Positions 42,845 through 55,142 of a stretch of DNA of 64,000 nucleotides are shown here, in pieces. Position 1 is the stretch's first letter. The number at the start of each line of letters is the position of its first letter. The notes under the pieces were generated by a model that was not told the origin of the DNA, made no database searches, and worked only from the letters and a program-made list of their open reading frames with translations. Location: NCBI GenBank assembly GCA_951802425.1, contig OX637801.1, positions 2,046,001 through 2,110,000 of the forward strand, read 5' to 3'. The translations under genes were made by a program, and so were the position numbers. This DNA comes from Clavaria fumosa (lineage: Eukaryota; Basidiomycota; Agaricomycetes; Agaricales; Clavariaceae).

Positions 42845-44273
42845 TTTGGAATTTGCATTGAGTACCATCTGCCCAATTCCAGCCCAAGTAACTGCTCTGG
42901 TGTAGGTGGAATGTGCCAGGAATGGATTTGAGCAGTCCCATCATGGAATAATGGTCCTGCGCAAAATGACTGTATATTTCTGGTAGTGATGTGCAAAGCC
43001 CGGCCTGGCCTGAAAGCCCCAGCTAGGGCCCAGCTTTGGCCCGTGGTGATCACTAGATACCCATGGGTATACCCATGCTCTGCCCTAGCTTTGGGGGGCT
43101 CGGGCTTTGTCAAAATCAAAGCCAGGCCCTGGCTCAAGCCCCGGCCTCTGTATACATGTATATTTCAAACATGCAAAAATTAAAATTATTGTTACAATGT
43201 AAGTGATGGGGCAATAGTGATGGAGCATCAGGAGAATAATTGGGGTGGTAAATACTGTCATACCAATCTTAACCAGTTTTAACACCTAGCCTGTATATCA
43301 AACTTAAACTGGTTATAACCTGGGTTGTACCAAATTATACCAAATTATACTTCTCTATACCACTTTGTGGTATGACAGGGCCATGATTTTGCTGATGAGG
43401 ATCCTGTGAGCAGCAAGATGTACATGCATTGATTACAATAATATTGATTACTTGAGTCCTCAATGGTGTGGTGTGCTTTGTCTCAACAAGGTCAAAATGA
43501 GTGTGGTGGTTTGCCCTTCATCAGAAAGGTTGTGAAGAAGATATAGTGGAGGCTCAAATATATTGCCCAGTCTGTACTGAGAGAGCACTAGGCTACCTTA
43601 AATGAAGAATACATCTATGAATGGCAATGTCAAAAAAAGGGTTGTGAGGGGCATTACTGTAAGGATGCATTGGACTATAAGGTACTGGTTGTATCAGCAA
43701 GATGGCTCAGCTAAACTGTCAGTATGAACTGGTATGTAGTGCCTTAAGGAGTTACTTACCATAAAGAGGGGTAGAACCACACTGTTTTGCTTATGATTTT
43801 GCTGATGTGCCCTTGGATTGTGTGCAAGGCTATCACAACTCCAGGGCTGATTTCTGCAAGCTGCTTGGGTTCAGGATTCTTATTAGCATTGTGCAGCTAT
43901 TATATCTGGAAGTCTTTCCACACTCCCTAAATCTGCTGGGATGACAAGTCAATTCATGTGATTCAACCTACTAGACAAGATCTCTGGCTCCTCACATCAC
44001 TGTACATTTTGAACTTGAAATAGATACCTGGATGGCTCCAGTCAAGTACCCGAAACACAACACACTGCACAGTCACAATGGATACATGATACACAAAGAA
44101 GGTACTAAACCAACCTATCAAGCCTTAGAGAGGGGGGCATCTGAAACTTCATTCACTTCATACCCTTCAAGGTCAGCATTGCCAGCACCACATTCAGAGA
44201 AACTTGAGTTGGATTCAAGTGATACAGGCTGCTGATCCTGCATCACACATGTACCCATCATGTGTTGGGGCTT
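42845..44273. other. Non-coding repeat remnants, including a decayed hAT-type end at 42984
   Basis: TAGTGATGTGCAAAGCCCGG (42984 on) followed by GGCC-rich text up to about 43165 resembles the hAT-type element at 27398. The right terminus is not recognisable; TGTATATTTC occurs at both borders. Further motifs (CCAGTATGTACC, TTTTGCTGATG) mark fragments of the CATCAGCAAAA family. No gene was seen. Confidence 0.45.
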
Positions 44274-44579
44274 TGTGTTACGGCTTACATTGCCGGGAGT
44301 CCTGGGCAGGCTAGCTGGGGAGACAAAGGACTCACCGGATTCAGGTTAATTTTGATGGTGACAGGGCGACAGCTGTCAGGGTGTGACAGGATGATGGCAT
44401 CCTGCACTGATGTTCCATCACGAAAATGGGCCATCTCCTCGGTACCAGTCACGTGGTCTGCAGTCAGGTGGTTGGGCGCTTACCTGCCACGTGACTATGG
44501 GTTTACTAGTCACGTGTCCGGGATCCCGGGTGTGCCCCGTGATGTTAGTGCGGCAGTCACCTGACTACGTACCGTAACA
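44274..44579 (-). repeat. Probable 3' LTR of gypsy C
   Basis: In element orientation it begins TGTTACGGTACGTAGTCAGG just after the purine-rich AAGAGGGAGGTTA that follows the gypsy C stop codon. It contains several CACGTG and GTCACGTG boxes. The far end (near 44274) is a guess, since the partner LTR is not in the window. Confidence 0.45.
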
Positions 44580-44587
44580 TAACCTCC

Positions 44588-47498
44588 CTCTTAAGATTGT
44601 GTCTCCCGAGCAATCTCAAAGTCTCGTATTGCATCCTGGGCATCTTTGAGGTTTTTGGCTGGCTCCCAGGTGTCATCTTCTGGGGGGTACCCAACCCAGC
44701 ACACCAGGTATTGCACTGATCTTCCTTGCTTACATTTCCCTCTAACGAATTCCACCTCATACTGCAGCTCACCATCGATCTCTATGCTTTTGGGACATTG
44801 TGGGTGATCGGGGCCAGGAGTAGCGAGGGTGAGGAGGGACTCGTGAAATACTGGATGTATCCGCCAATGTCATGGCAATTCGAGTTCGTAGGCGGCAGCA
44901 CCTCGTTTTTCCATGACCTTAAAAGGTCCAACCCGTCTCGGCATCAGCTTTTTCCGTAGGTCTTCTAGTACCAGGTTCTTGCTTTCCAACCATACTAGAG
45001 TTCCTTCTTTCCAGTCCATCGTGTAACCTCCTCACTTCTCCATAGTTCGGTTGGATTGCTCCACTAGTCCTTTCATCTTTCCTCGCATCTTGTAGGCCTT
45101 CTTCAAGAAGTCATCAGCGGCAGGATTATTTGATTCACCGAGTCGTAGGTCCAGAAGGTCAGGCATAATCAAGTAGGAAGGGAGTGACATCGGAGCTTCC
45201 ATAAGCCCGGTTGTTGAGGGCGAACTCTGTAATCAGGAGCCAGGAAGACCACTCTTCTGGTATCTCACTACAAACATGTTTCAGTAGTGTGAATACCTCC
45301 TGGTTTGCTCATTCTGTGAGTCTGTTGGTCTGGGGGTGGTATGCAGTACTGGGGTTGGTCTTCACACCCAGTTGTCCATACATGTTTTTTAGGAATTTGG
45401 CTACAAAATTAGATCCTCAGTCACTGGTCACCTTAGAAGGCAGTCCATGGCTCATGTAGACCCATCGTAGGAATATCCAGGCAGCTCCTTCGCTCATAAG
45501 CTCCATACTGATCAGTTCTAATAGGGAGGATCACATGGCTCGGTTGCGGATGACTAGAACACCATCATATCCTTCTGAAGGGTTTAGTGGGCCTACTATA
45601 TCCCAGCTTATCTCGTCCCATGGTTGGAGAGGGGTGGGGAAGGGGTGGAGAGCAGGCTTGTTCCCAGCATGATTGACTTTGTTGTGTTGGCAGTGCCAGC
45701 ATCATTGTACCCATGCTCGTATATCACTGTTGAGTCCAGGCCAGTCGAAGTTCCGCCTAACATTCTCACTAGTCTTTCGTATTCCTGGGTGTCCTGCGGA
45801 GGGAGTGTCATGGTGAAGAATTAAGACTTCATTGGCTAGAGATGGGGGAACCCAGATCTTATTTCTATAGTACTTTACCCCATCAGATTCTTCTATAATG
45901 GCAGGTCCATGACTCACTTCAGTTTGGGCGATCTTGATTCAGTCTAGGAGGTCCAGCTCCATCGCAGATTTGAAGAGAACATCGGGTAGAAGAGGGGATA
46001 GGAGGGGAGTCGTAGGATCATCGTGGTCAGGGCGATGGGAGAGAGCATCGGCGGCGGTGTTTGTCTTCCCTGGTCAGTGTTTGATCTGGAAGTGGTACAG
46101 GGCAAGAAATGCTTGCCAGCAGTTCTGTCGTCCATTGAGAGGGTTGGGTTTTTGGAAGTACACGAGGTTGGCATGGTCGGTCCAAATCTCAAAAGGCTGG
46201 TTGGTCCCAATGAGGTATTGGGGCCAGGTTTCCAGAGCACGGACAATCGCCAGCAGTTCCTTGTCATACGTGTCGTAATTCTTCTCAGCATCTTTGAGGG
46301 CTTTTGAAAAGCAGTTGATCATCGCCCAGGATTCATCTTCTTGTTGCTGGTAGAGGATTCCTCCTATTGCTACGTTGGATGCGTCTGTCTCGATCTTCCA
46401 GCTGCCGTCGTCTCAGGGTACCATTGTTCGCCATCCATCAAGTAAGCTTTGGATAAGTCAGGAGAAGGCATCCTGCTCTGCCCATTCCCATCTCCACTCC
46501 TTGTTTCTGGTGAGTTGGTGAAGGGGGATAGCGATTGTGGCGAAGTCCGGGATGTGCCTCCTAAAGTAATTGAGGAAACCTAAGAATTTTTGGACATCTT
46601 TCTTACACTGCTGGACTGGCCATTCCTTGATCTCGGCACATAGCCTTTCCAACTTCTTGATGTGTCCTTCACGGATGTAATGCCCCAGGAATTCTACTTC
46701 ACTCCTCTGGAACTTACACTTTTCTAGCCGTAGGCAAAGAGAGTTCTGGGCGAGCTTCCAGAGTACAGACTGTGTGATTCATTGGTGGGTTTCGAGATCC
46801 AGGGTGTGGATGAGAATGTCGTCAATGTAGACATGTACATGTCTGGTGGCGATTTCTTCTCAGAGGATCGCGTTCATGAAATGTTGGAACAAAGCAGGGG
46901 CATTAGTAAGTCCAAATCCCATAACGGTATACTCAAATTGTCCCTCAGGGCAGATGAAGGCTGTTTTCCACTCGTCTCCTTCTCATATCTTGACATTGTT
47001 GAAGCCTTGTACCACGTCCATGACAGTGTAGAAGATTTTTCCTTTGAGGGCATCTAGAATGTCTCGTATTAGAGGGAGAGGGTGCGCATCCTTCTTGGTC
47101 ATGGCATTGAGCTTGTGGTAGTCAATGATGGGCTGTAGTTTCTTGCCCTCCTGCTTGAAGAACAATGGGGTGGCCCAGGGGGAGTTTGAGGGGCGGATTC
47201 GTCCACTTTCTAGGTTTTCCTGGATCCAATTCTTAAGCTCTGGGTAATATGCCTTTGGAACCGAGTAAATCTTGGAGCGTTTGGGAACAGCTCCATCCTG
47301 TATTTCAATTGCATGGTCAATGACCCCGCAGGAAGGGGGTAGCTTGGCGAATTCTTCAATGTTGAAGATCCTGGGAAACTCCTCATGGTAGGGGGGGACA
47401 GGGGCCTCCATGAAGCTTCCTCGCACGAGCATCATTTGCCGTTGGGGGAATTCGATCATTCGCTCGGCCCAGTCAATCTTTGGGTTATTCTTTCGCAA
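44588..47498 (-). pseudogene. Gypsy C: decayed chromodomain gypsy Pol (RT, RNase H, integrase, chromodomain)
   Basis: The minus strand carries LRKNNPKIDW and VPKRSKIYSVPKAYYPELKN, then ESGRIRPSNSPWATPLFF, KLQPIIDYHKLNAMTKKDAH and FYTVMDVVQGFNNVKI (RT, 46983-47498). Connection and RNase H blocks (FLGFLNYFRRHIPDFATIAI, YDTYDKELLAIVRALETWPQ) lie at 46074-46652. An integrase zinc region (LHHDTPSAGHPGIRKTSENV) lies at 45702-45917, and a chromodomain (QYLVCWVGYPPEDDTWEPAK) at about 44600-44760. Many in-frame TGA and TAG codons break it. Its N-terminal part is cut off at 47498, where the gypsy A LTR begins. Confidence 0.8.
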
Positions 47499-47788
47499 TG
47501 TTAGGATCGCTTATGTAAGCCATCCCAAAGTGCAGTTGTGGAGAAACTGGGGAGGGTTGTTGGAAGGTCACATGACCTGTGGCTGTGGTCAGATTACATA
47601 ATCATAAGATCACATGACCTGGGCCTGGGCACATCACGTGATCCGAGAGGTCCGAGCATGGGAACGCTGGCAAATGCCGAAGCGTTCACTATATATACTA
47701 TGTCTTTTCCATTCTTGTACCCTTTTCCCCTTATCTTAGTATTGTCGTCATGACCTTACACTTAAGTTGTGTGAGACCCAGTCTGATA
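47499..47788 (+). repeat. Gypsy A 5' LTR
   Basis: 290 bp with TATA-like CTATATATAC near 47690 and CACGTGAT near 47636. It is more diverged from the gypsy A 3' LTR than that LTR is from the gypsy B LTR. Confidence 0.85.
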
Positions 47789-48400
47789 TAATACTAAGAT
47801 CCGCCTGTCCGCCCTAGCCCCATGTCCTAACCCGGCTAGCCTGGACCCTTAATTTCAAACTGTGACACATTGTCACAGCTCAGCCCCTATCATCCTCTTC
47901 TCCTTTACCCTGCCCGTGGTGTGTAACAGAACTGCGCGAAATTTTTACTGTGTGTAGATACACATGACCAGACCAGGAGGAAGTCAACTGTGACCCTCCC
48001 CAAGTGATACCGAGTGCCCAAGGCCTGGAACTTTGTTTTGCAGCTACGTACCAGTGAATCATGTAGTGTACAGGGCAAGGAAAGGCCCCTACATAGTCTT
48101 TCTGTAGTTTCCTGGTCCAGTGGACAGGGCCCTTGCTCTGTGACCATTGTCAGAAGGGCGCACAGGCAACTCATTAGGAGTTGTGGAGCGACCACCTGGG
48201 ACACCATTTGGGCCCCACGTTAACAAAAGATTCATAGAATAAGAGTTCTATAGGTACATAAGTACACAGAAGAGCAGCCTAAGAGGACAGGACTGTTAAG
48301 AGATCGAAGAAATCCTGAGTGCCCAAGGCCTGGAACTTTATTTACAGCATCCAGGGCCTGTGATGGCAGACCATGTCGCCCTGCCTGTAGCCCAACCTAT
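47789..48400 (+). other. Gypsy A leader, non-coding
   Basis: No coding sequence. The phrase GAGTGCCCAAGGCCTGGAAC occurs twice about 310 bp apart (near 48010 and 48320), a direct repeat within the leader. The primer-binding site was not identified. Confidence 0.5.
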
Positions 48401-49350
48401 GAGGCTTGACCTATTTGTTGCCCCCTTTGATGGGCAGAAAAGGAACTTCCATACGTTCCTCTGATCCCTTCGCCTCCTGTTTATGGCGAACCCAACTGTC
48501 TATGCTGTGGACCTGGTGAAGGTCCTTTTTGCTCTGAGCAAAATTACTGGAGAAGGATTCGCTGCAGAGTGGGCGAATATGAAGGCGGAAGAGATCCTGG
48601 GTAGTGGCGAGGCCGGAACCTGGGCAGAGTTTGTGGAGGAGATGAAGCACGCATTCAATGACCTGAATGACCGTGCGACTGCCCTTGCTGATATTGCAGG
48701 GCTGAAACAGGGTGCCATGACAGCACCGGAGTTCTTCACGAAATTCGAGACACTGTTCCGACAGGTGAAGTTGAGTGCAGAGAAGGACTCAGGAATCCTA
48801 GTCCATTGGCTGGAGTTGAACCTGAGTAGGAGGTTGGTGGAGAGAATCTATGGTGTCTCCCTGATGCCAGAGACATATGGAGAATGGAAGGTGCTGGCTG
48901 AGAGGCTTGATGCCCAGCAAAGGCGACTGGATGGGATACTCATGGAACGGACACCGCAACCCCCCGTGACCCCCACACGACCCACTGCGACCCTACCGCG
49001 ACCTGCCATGACCGTTTCGTGACCTCTTGGGACCCCTCTGCTGTGTACTCCGGATGTGGCCATGGCCTGAGGATGGGCCCCTGCTGATGAGAGATGTTGT
49101 TTCCGATGCCACCAGACTGGCCATGCTGTCCGTTTCTGCCCCCTGCCTGATACACGTCTGCAGGTCCCAAGGGCCCAAACCTGGGCAGCACCATGTGCCC
49201 CCCAAATGGTGGAGGGATATGAGAAAGAGATTGCACGGCTCCGAGCCTGCATAGAGCTGTGTGAGAGAGAGAGGAGGACTCCCGCTGGGGAGAAGAAGTG
49301 TGCCAGCCCCCTTTCCGTCCCTGTGCCTGCTGCAAGTATACCCTGATATA
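48400..49350 (+). pseudogene. Gypsy A Gag
   Basis: Reads DLFVAPFDGQKRNFHTFL, a TGA at 48462-48464 (Arg in gypsy B), then SLRLLFMANPTVYAVDLVKV and AQQRRLDGIL (to 49022). It continues in another frame with a CCHC knuckle, damaged relative to gypsy B, where it reads CFRCHQTGHAVRFC. The region past 49022 is a coiled, basic tail. It is the structural protein of the element and is non-functional in this copy. Confidence 0.8.
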
Positions 49351-49475
49351 CTATCTTGCAGTGGAGACATACCTGAATTGGGGCTGAGGTGAAGGAGGAA
49401 GTGAGACTGGCAGAGTGCCTAACCAGAGTGCGGCCAGAAGTGCAGAAACATGTGCCATGAGAGCTAGCCATCCAG

Positions 49476-51102
49476 GTGCACTTGGAGGCTTTCAGCACTG
49501 GCAAAGGGACCACAATGAAGGCCCTTGTTGACCCAGGGTGCACCAACTGCTTCATGGATTTGGAGTGGGCGAAAGGAGTGGGACTGGAGCCATCTCTCCT
49601 GCTGAACCCAATCACCATGTATAATGTGGATGGGATGCAGAACAGGAATGGAAAGGTCTGGTATGGGATAGAGGTGCTGGTGAGAGTTGGTGACCACCAG
49701 GAGCGGATCCACTTTCTGCTGGGAAAGACCCAGTCCCACAAGGTCATCCTTGGGCATGACTGGCTCAAGCGGCATAACCTGGATATCGACTGGCAGAAGG
49801 CAGAGCTGAGCCTTACCCGCTGCCCCCCACAGTGTTCCCCATCCCCTCGAGCCCCTGCACCCCTGAAAATGAGTACCCTTGCATCCACGAATATTCTGGA
49901 CACCCGTTTTCCCAACTCTGGCCCTACCCCCGATTGGCCCAGCCGCTACCCTTTGGTGTTTAGTGAAGCGAAGTGGGATGAACTTCCCCGCTCCCGACCA
50001 GACTTCAATATTAAGATCGAGTTCAAAAAGGACCCTGAGCACCTTTCTTCCAAGCTGTATTCTTTGACACGGCAGGAGATGGTGGAGATGAACCATTGGG
50101 TGGATGAGCAGCTTGCTTCTGGATGAATCTGGCCCTCGAAATCCCCGTATGCCAGCCCCTTCATCTTCAAACATGAGAAGGACAAGCTGCGGCCGATCAT
50201 CGACTACTCGAGGCTGAATGCACACCTGATCAAGGACAAGTACCCCCTCCCCCGCATCTGAGACACAGTGGATGTGCTTAAAGGAGCGTCGATCTACTCT
50301 AAGATTGATGCAAAGGGAGGTTTCCCATCTATGCAGGTCTGGCCCGAGCACCAGCACCGCTGCGCCTTCCTGACACACCGTGGACTCTTCGAACCAGCTG
50401 TCATGTGGTTTGGACTGCAGAATGCCCCTGCTACCTTCCAACGCTTCATGAATCATGTGTTGAGGGAGGAGATTGCAGGAGGACATGTGAGGGCCTATGT
50501 GGATGATGTCATTGTGTTTGCAGAGGACTTGGCTACACACCGGTACTGGATGGACCGGGTCTTGAGGAAGTTTGGAGAGAATGGGTTGTGTCTCAAACAG
50601 TAAATGCGAGTTTGAGAAGAGTGAGATCATCTTCCTGGGGATGAAGATCTCCCACAACAGACTAGAGCATGATCCAGCCAAGGGTGCGGCAGTCCGAGAT
50701 TGGCCATGTCCTAAGAATGTGAAGGATGTCCAGAGGTTCAATGGGATGCCGAACTACCTCTGCCAGCACATCCCGAATCTTTCTGCCCAGGCAAAGCCAC
50801 TCTTCCGGCTGACTGGGAATGTTCCATGGAAATGGGAGGAGGAGGAGGAAGAAGCCTTCCGAGATCTCTGCCAGGCACTCATATCGGCCCCAGTCTTGGC
50901 TCTGCCTCAGGACAAAGGGAGATGGAAGGTAGAGACAGATGCAAGCAACCTGGCAACTGGTGGAGTGCTCTCACAGCAGCAGATGGATGGAACCTGGAGA
51001 GTTGTTGACTATATCTCCAAGGCCCTCACTGCAGCTGAGAAGAACTACAATGTGTACGACAAGGAGTTCTTGGCTGTGATTCGGGCACTTTGCAAGTGGT
51101 GA
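49476..51102 (+). pseudogene. Gypsy A protease, RT and RNase H
   Basis: Protease: MKALVDPGCTNCFMD, with DPG where DSG or DTG is expected, then [78 protein letters not shown] and YVDDVIVFAEDL. RNase H: VETDASNLATGGVLSQQQMD and YDKEFLAVIRALCKW. Lesions: TGA at 50124-50126 (private), TGA at 50259-50261, a frameshift near 50602 and TGA at 51100-51102. The last three are shared with gypsy B. Confidence 0.85.
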
Positions 51103-52809
51103 GCATACCTCATTGGAGCAGAGGAGACGATTGAGATCTGGACGGACCATGCAAACCTCCAGTACTTCTGGAAGCCCCAGAAGTTGAAGCCGAGGCAGGT
51201 TCATTGGGTTGGAGAGCTCCAGTGCTTTGACTTTGAGATAAAGTATCACACTGGCAAGTCGAATACAAAGGCAGATGCACTCTCCCAGAGACCGGACTAT
51301 GGAGAGATGGTGGAGGAGGATGCACCAGTGCAGGTTTTCCCGGAAACAGAAGTCTGTGTGTCATTCACATCGGAAATGGAGACGCTACTCCAGAAAAATA
51401 GCGCAGTACACATACAGAAGCCGGAGGAGCTTGATGATGAGTGGACACGAGATTGTGCTGGACTCTGGCGAAAGGGGATAGTCACTTGGGTCCCCCTAGG
51501 AGCTTGTGAGGCCATTCTCAAGTTTGAGCATGACCTCCCCACTGCTGGACACCCTGGGCCCCGGAAGTTGAGAGCAGCACTAGTGAAGGGTTATTGGTGG
51601 CCAGACATGGTAAAAGATGCGGATTGGTATGCCCAGGGGTGTGAGACATGCCAGCGGACGAAGCCTGACCATACCAAGCGTGCTGCCCAACTGCACCCCC
51701 ATCTGGTGCCTGATGGTCCCTGGTCGGTGATCTCATGGGACATAGTCGGTCCCCTCCCCCTCTCCCGTGGACATAACGCCATCCTTGTTATTGTCGACAA
51801 ATTCACGAAACGGACACTGCTCGAAGCGATCGGGCTTGACCTCACAGGACTTGGAGTGGCACGTCTCCTCCGGGATCGAGTGTTTTGTGACCATGGAGTC
51901 CCTCACAAGGTTGTGAGTGACTGGGGGTCCCAGTTTGTGTCCCACTTCATGAAGGAGTTCTACTCCATGATCTGGGTAAAGGCAAATCCAAGTACTGCCT
52001 TTCATCCACAGACTGATGGACAGACGGAATGGGCAAACCAGGAGATGGAGATCTATCTCCGGGCTTACGTGGACCATCTCCAGGATGACTGGGCTGAATG
52101 GATGTCCACTGTGGAGTTTGCTCTTAATAATCGTGAGCACTCAGCAACAGGACAGACACCTTTCTTCCTTGATTATGGACGACACCCATGGAATGGGGGG
52201 CTCTGGCCACCTTCTGAGGTGAACCCAGCAGCAGACGAGTGGATGGCTAAGTTCACAGAGTCCCAAAGAGCAGCCAAGGAGGCAATGGAGAAAGCGGTGG
52301 CAGCGATGAAGAAGAGCTACGATAAGGGGAAATGCCCAAGTCGGGAGTACTCTGAGGGAGATCTGGTCTGGCTGGATACTAGAAACTTGAAGATGGACCG
52401 GCCCTGTAAAAAGCTTGACAACAAGAGAGCAGGCCCCTTTGCAGTTGAGGAGAAGGTGGGACCTGCTGGGTATCGCCTCAAGCTCCCTTGGGCCTGGCGC
52501 ATCCATCGGGTCTTCAATGAGTTGCTGTTGACACCATACCACCCCCCCTCCTTCCCCTCTCAGAACCTGCCTCCCCCTCCACCCCCTACGATTGATGACG
52601 ACCACCTGGAGTATGATGTGGAGGCGATCCTTGATGTTAAGAAGGTGGGATGTGGGGTGAAGTACTTGGTGAAGTGGTTGGGATATCCAGTGGAGGAAAA
52701 CACTTGGGAGCCCTGTAGGAACCTCACTAATGTAACATTGCTTCTCCAGGACTTCTTCCTCTCCCACCCCAACAAGGCCAAGCTAGCCGGTCGGGACACC
52801 CAGACTTAA
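51103..52809 (+). pseudogene. Gypsy A integrase with C-terminal chromodomain
   Basis: After the TGA at 51100 the frame runs on through ETIEIWTDHANLQYFWKPQK (end of RNase H), ADALSQRPDYG, the integrase zinc region (CETCQRTKPDHTKRAAQLHP) and the catalytic D, D and E in SWDIVGPLPL, VVSDWGSQFVSH and FHPQTDGQTE. A GPY-like region (WLDTRNLKMDRPCKKLDNKR) follows, and then a chromodomain (VKYLVKWLGYPVEENTWEPC). The usual SDRG near the second catalytic Asp is SDWG, a CGG-to-TGG change shared with gypsy B. Chromodomain integrases are known to target heterochromatin. Confidence 0.88.
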
Positions 52810-52820
52810 GAGGGGGGTGA

Positions 52821-53110
52821 TGTTAGGATCGCTTATGTAAGCCATCCCAAAGTGCAGTTGTGGAGAAACTGGGGAGGGTTGTTGGAAGGTCACATGACCT
52901 GTGGCTGTGGTCAGATTACATAATCATAAGATCACATGACCTGGGCCTGGGCGCATCACGTGATTCGAGAGGTCCGAGCGTGGGAATGCCAGCAAATGCC
53001 GAAGCGTTCGCTATATATACTACATCTTTTCCATTCTTGTACCCTTTTCCCCTTATCTTAGTATTGTCATCATGACCTTATGCTTAAGTTGTGTGAGACC
53101 CAGTCTGATA
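52821..53110 (+). repeat. Gypsy A 3' LTR
   Basis: 290 bp, preceded by the purine run AAGAGGGGGGTGA. Sequence past 53110 (ACATTGTCAGCTATTAGA) belongs to a copy of the palindromic element's core. Confidence 0.85.
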
Positions 53111-53256
53111 ACATTGTCAGCTATTAGACAACAGGAATATGTGATTTGACATAAAGGGCTGTCTGGGGAGAGATTTTAAGAACTTTGGGAAAATGGACAT
53201 GGGGAATCTGTAGTTCTGCACCAAATATTATGGAAGGTCATGAGGGGTAAACTAAG
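53111..53256. repeat. Fragment homologous to the core of the 58-62 kb palindromic element
   Basis: TTGTCAGCTATTAGACAACA and GGAATCTGTAGTTCTGCACC, up to AAATATTATGG, match 60405-60530 (and, inverted, 60060-60190) with few differences. It ends at about 53256, where the fold-back repeat starts. Confidence 0.75.
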
Positions 53257-54295
53257 CATAGGTAAGGTCGCAGACATGACTGGTCATGGGTCGCGACCTA
53301 ACTAAATAAGCATATGTGTAACTACAACTGAGCAGAGGTGCTTGGTCCAAGGCTAACGCAGTTATAGACAACTGAGAAGAAGAAGGGAGAACATAATTTG
53401 AAAGGATACACAGCTTGACTGCTGGTGGCGCATTTCATCGTTAAGGTCGCGAGGTCAGGTGAGTGGTCACATGGACGGCGCTGGTGAGACAGGTGACCTT
53501 GGGTGGTCCTTGGGCAGTATGTCATGTGAGTAATGCTGGTAATGCGAGTAACGCGAGTAGTGCCGGTGTGCTGTGCAGCAAGTCACGTGCCACTGCAGGA
53601 GTTGTGTAAGAGCATGTTGAGCATCGAATAGTGGGTTCAGCAGTGGATACGCATAAGGTGAGGTGGCGGGAGGTGACACAAGTATGGCAGTATGATCGCG
53701 AGTGTTGTGAGGAGATGATGGAGGCCCGAGAGGTGTTCGGAAGTTGGTAGCAGGTTTCAGAAGAGTGTAGGGGGGTTCACGAGGTGGTAGGGGAATGTTA
53801 GGAGGTCCATGGGTGGTGATAGAGTTGTTAGGTTGAGGAAAAATGGATGGGTCCTGACAGTATACTTCGCCTGGACCCACCAATTCTATGTGCAACACGC
53901 TGTTGTGCATTCTCTTCACTCAGCATGTGACTTGCCATCCAGCAACCCCAATGCTACCACTACCAGCACCAATACATTACCAGCATTATGGCCGTTACTC
54001 GCGTTACCAATGTTACCCACATGACTTCCCACCCATAGGTCACCTGTGTCACTAGTGTCACCCACATGATCGCTCTTATGACCTTGCGACCTTAACGCTC
54101 AAATGTGCCACCAATGGTCAGCTGTATGTATACTTCAAATTATGTTTCCCTTCTTCTCCCCAATCATCTATAACTACTTCACTTATGATCTGAGAATCCC
54201 CCAGTAGTTATAGATACATATATATTTATTTAACTAGGTCACAACCCGTGACCAATCATCTTTGCGACCTTACCTATATCTTCTTTACCCCTTGT
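53257..54295. repeat. Imperfect fold-back repeat with GGTCGCGACC-type motifs
   Basis: The left arm (about 53257-53590; AGGTAAGGTCGCAGACATGA, GGTCATGGGTCGCGACCTAA) is inverted relative to the right arm (about 53925-54290; CCCGTGACCAATCATCTTTG CGACCTTACCT). The single-copy-like centre is 53590-53925. Short open frames inside are not convincing as genes. Confidence 0.65.
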
Positions 54296-55142
54296 GACCT
54301 TAGTAGAACATGCGCACGGTCACTTCTTGACTAGTTATACCCCGTACTACTATAGTTCTGTCGCCTGGCGACCTTTGTACTATTCCTTTTCTGCTATGCT
54401 CTCTGTATGCATGTATATAAGTCTCACATGTACATACGGTATGGTAGACTTGATATTGACACATTTTGGTTTAAGCTTGAGGCACGATGCCCTTTGAGCT
54501 TGGAACCATCGCGATTGATAGGTCTTGTCTCACTTGGTGACCTCGACAACACCAAGACCACTCTACTTCTCTCTAGTTTTGTCCTCCACGCTCATACAAC
54601 TTGTGCGCCTAAGTATTTCCTTTACTTCATCTTGGTACTGACTTCTTCGAACCCTACAGGTTCTCCCATCAGTTGGCAAAGTCATCACCTTCACCGACAC
54701 ACTTCTTAAACACTGTCACGACTACCCGTGACTCTTCCAACATCGTCTCTTTCCTTCACCTTGTCTTTCTTATGCTTCATCGGTCAACTTTGCGACCTTC
54801 TCAGTGTCACCTATTTCTCCCACCTTGTCTATTCCTTTCTTCACACTTTGTCGGTCAACCTCATGACCTTCTCAGCGACATCTCTTGTCTCCTCACTCAT
54901 CCCTTTCCATCCTACACTGCGTCTACCAACTTCGCGACCTTCCTAGCGACGTCTCCCATCTTGCTACTTGTCTGTTTCCATTCTTACATCTTCCCAGACA
55001 TCTCCGCAATCTTCCAAGACCAAGCATTTCGACTGTGCTCAACAGTTGATTGGTATTAGTGAGTTTCCAGGACTGGTCACCAACAAGTTGACCTCCGGTA
55101 TCACTTTCGAGATGGGACAAGCCCTAACAATGACTGGTTGCA
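54296..55142. other. Pyrimidine-rich non-coding stretch with a diverged tandem motif
   Basis: Phrases such as ACTTTGCGACCTTCTCAGTG and AACTTCGCGACCTTCCTAGC recur about every 65-70 bp between 54780 and 54960. The rest is C/T-rich. No gene was seen. Confidence 0.45.

Larger units (their letters stand above)
47499..53110 (+). mobile_element. Gypsy A: Tf1/sushi-like chromovirus
   Basis: LTRs of 290 bp (47499-47788 and 52821-53110), TGTTAGGATC...CAGTCTGATA, bracket gag, protease, RT, RNase H, integrase and chromodomain in Ty3/gypsy order. The two LTRs differ at about a dozen sites (roughly 4 percent), all transitions. The flanks CGCAA (left) and ACATT (right) do not form a duplication, so one end may have been exchanged. 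It interrupts gypsy C on the left. Confidence 0.88.

Noticed and set aside
48500..50741. Long minus-strand ORFs opposite gypsy A (355 and 425 aa) and plus-strand ORFs opposite gypsy B
   Set aside because: They are antisense shadows of the Pol reading frame without domains.
50259..51102. TGA recoding (reading as Trp or Arg) in the gypsy elements
   Set aside because: The cellular-type genes here use TGA as a stop, and every internal TGA is explained by CGA-to-TGA change.
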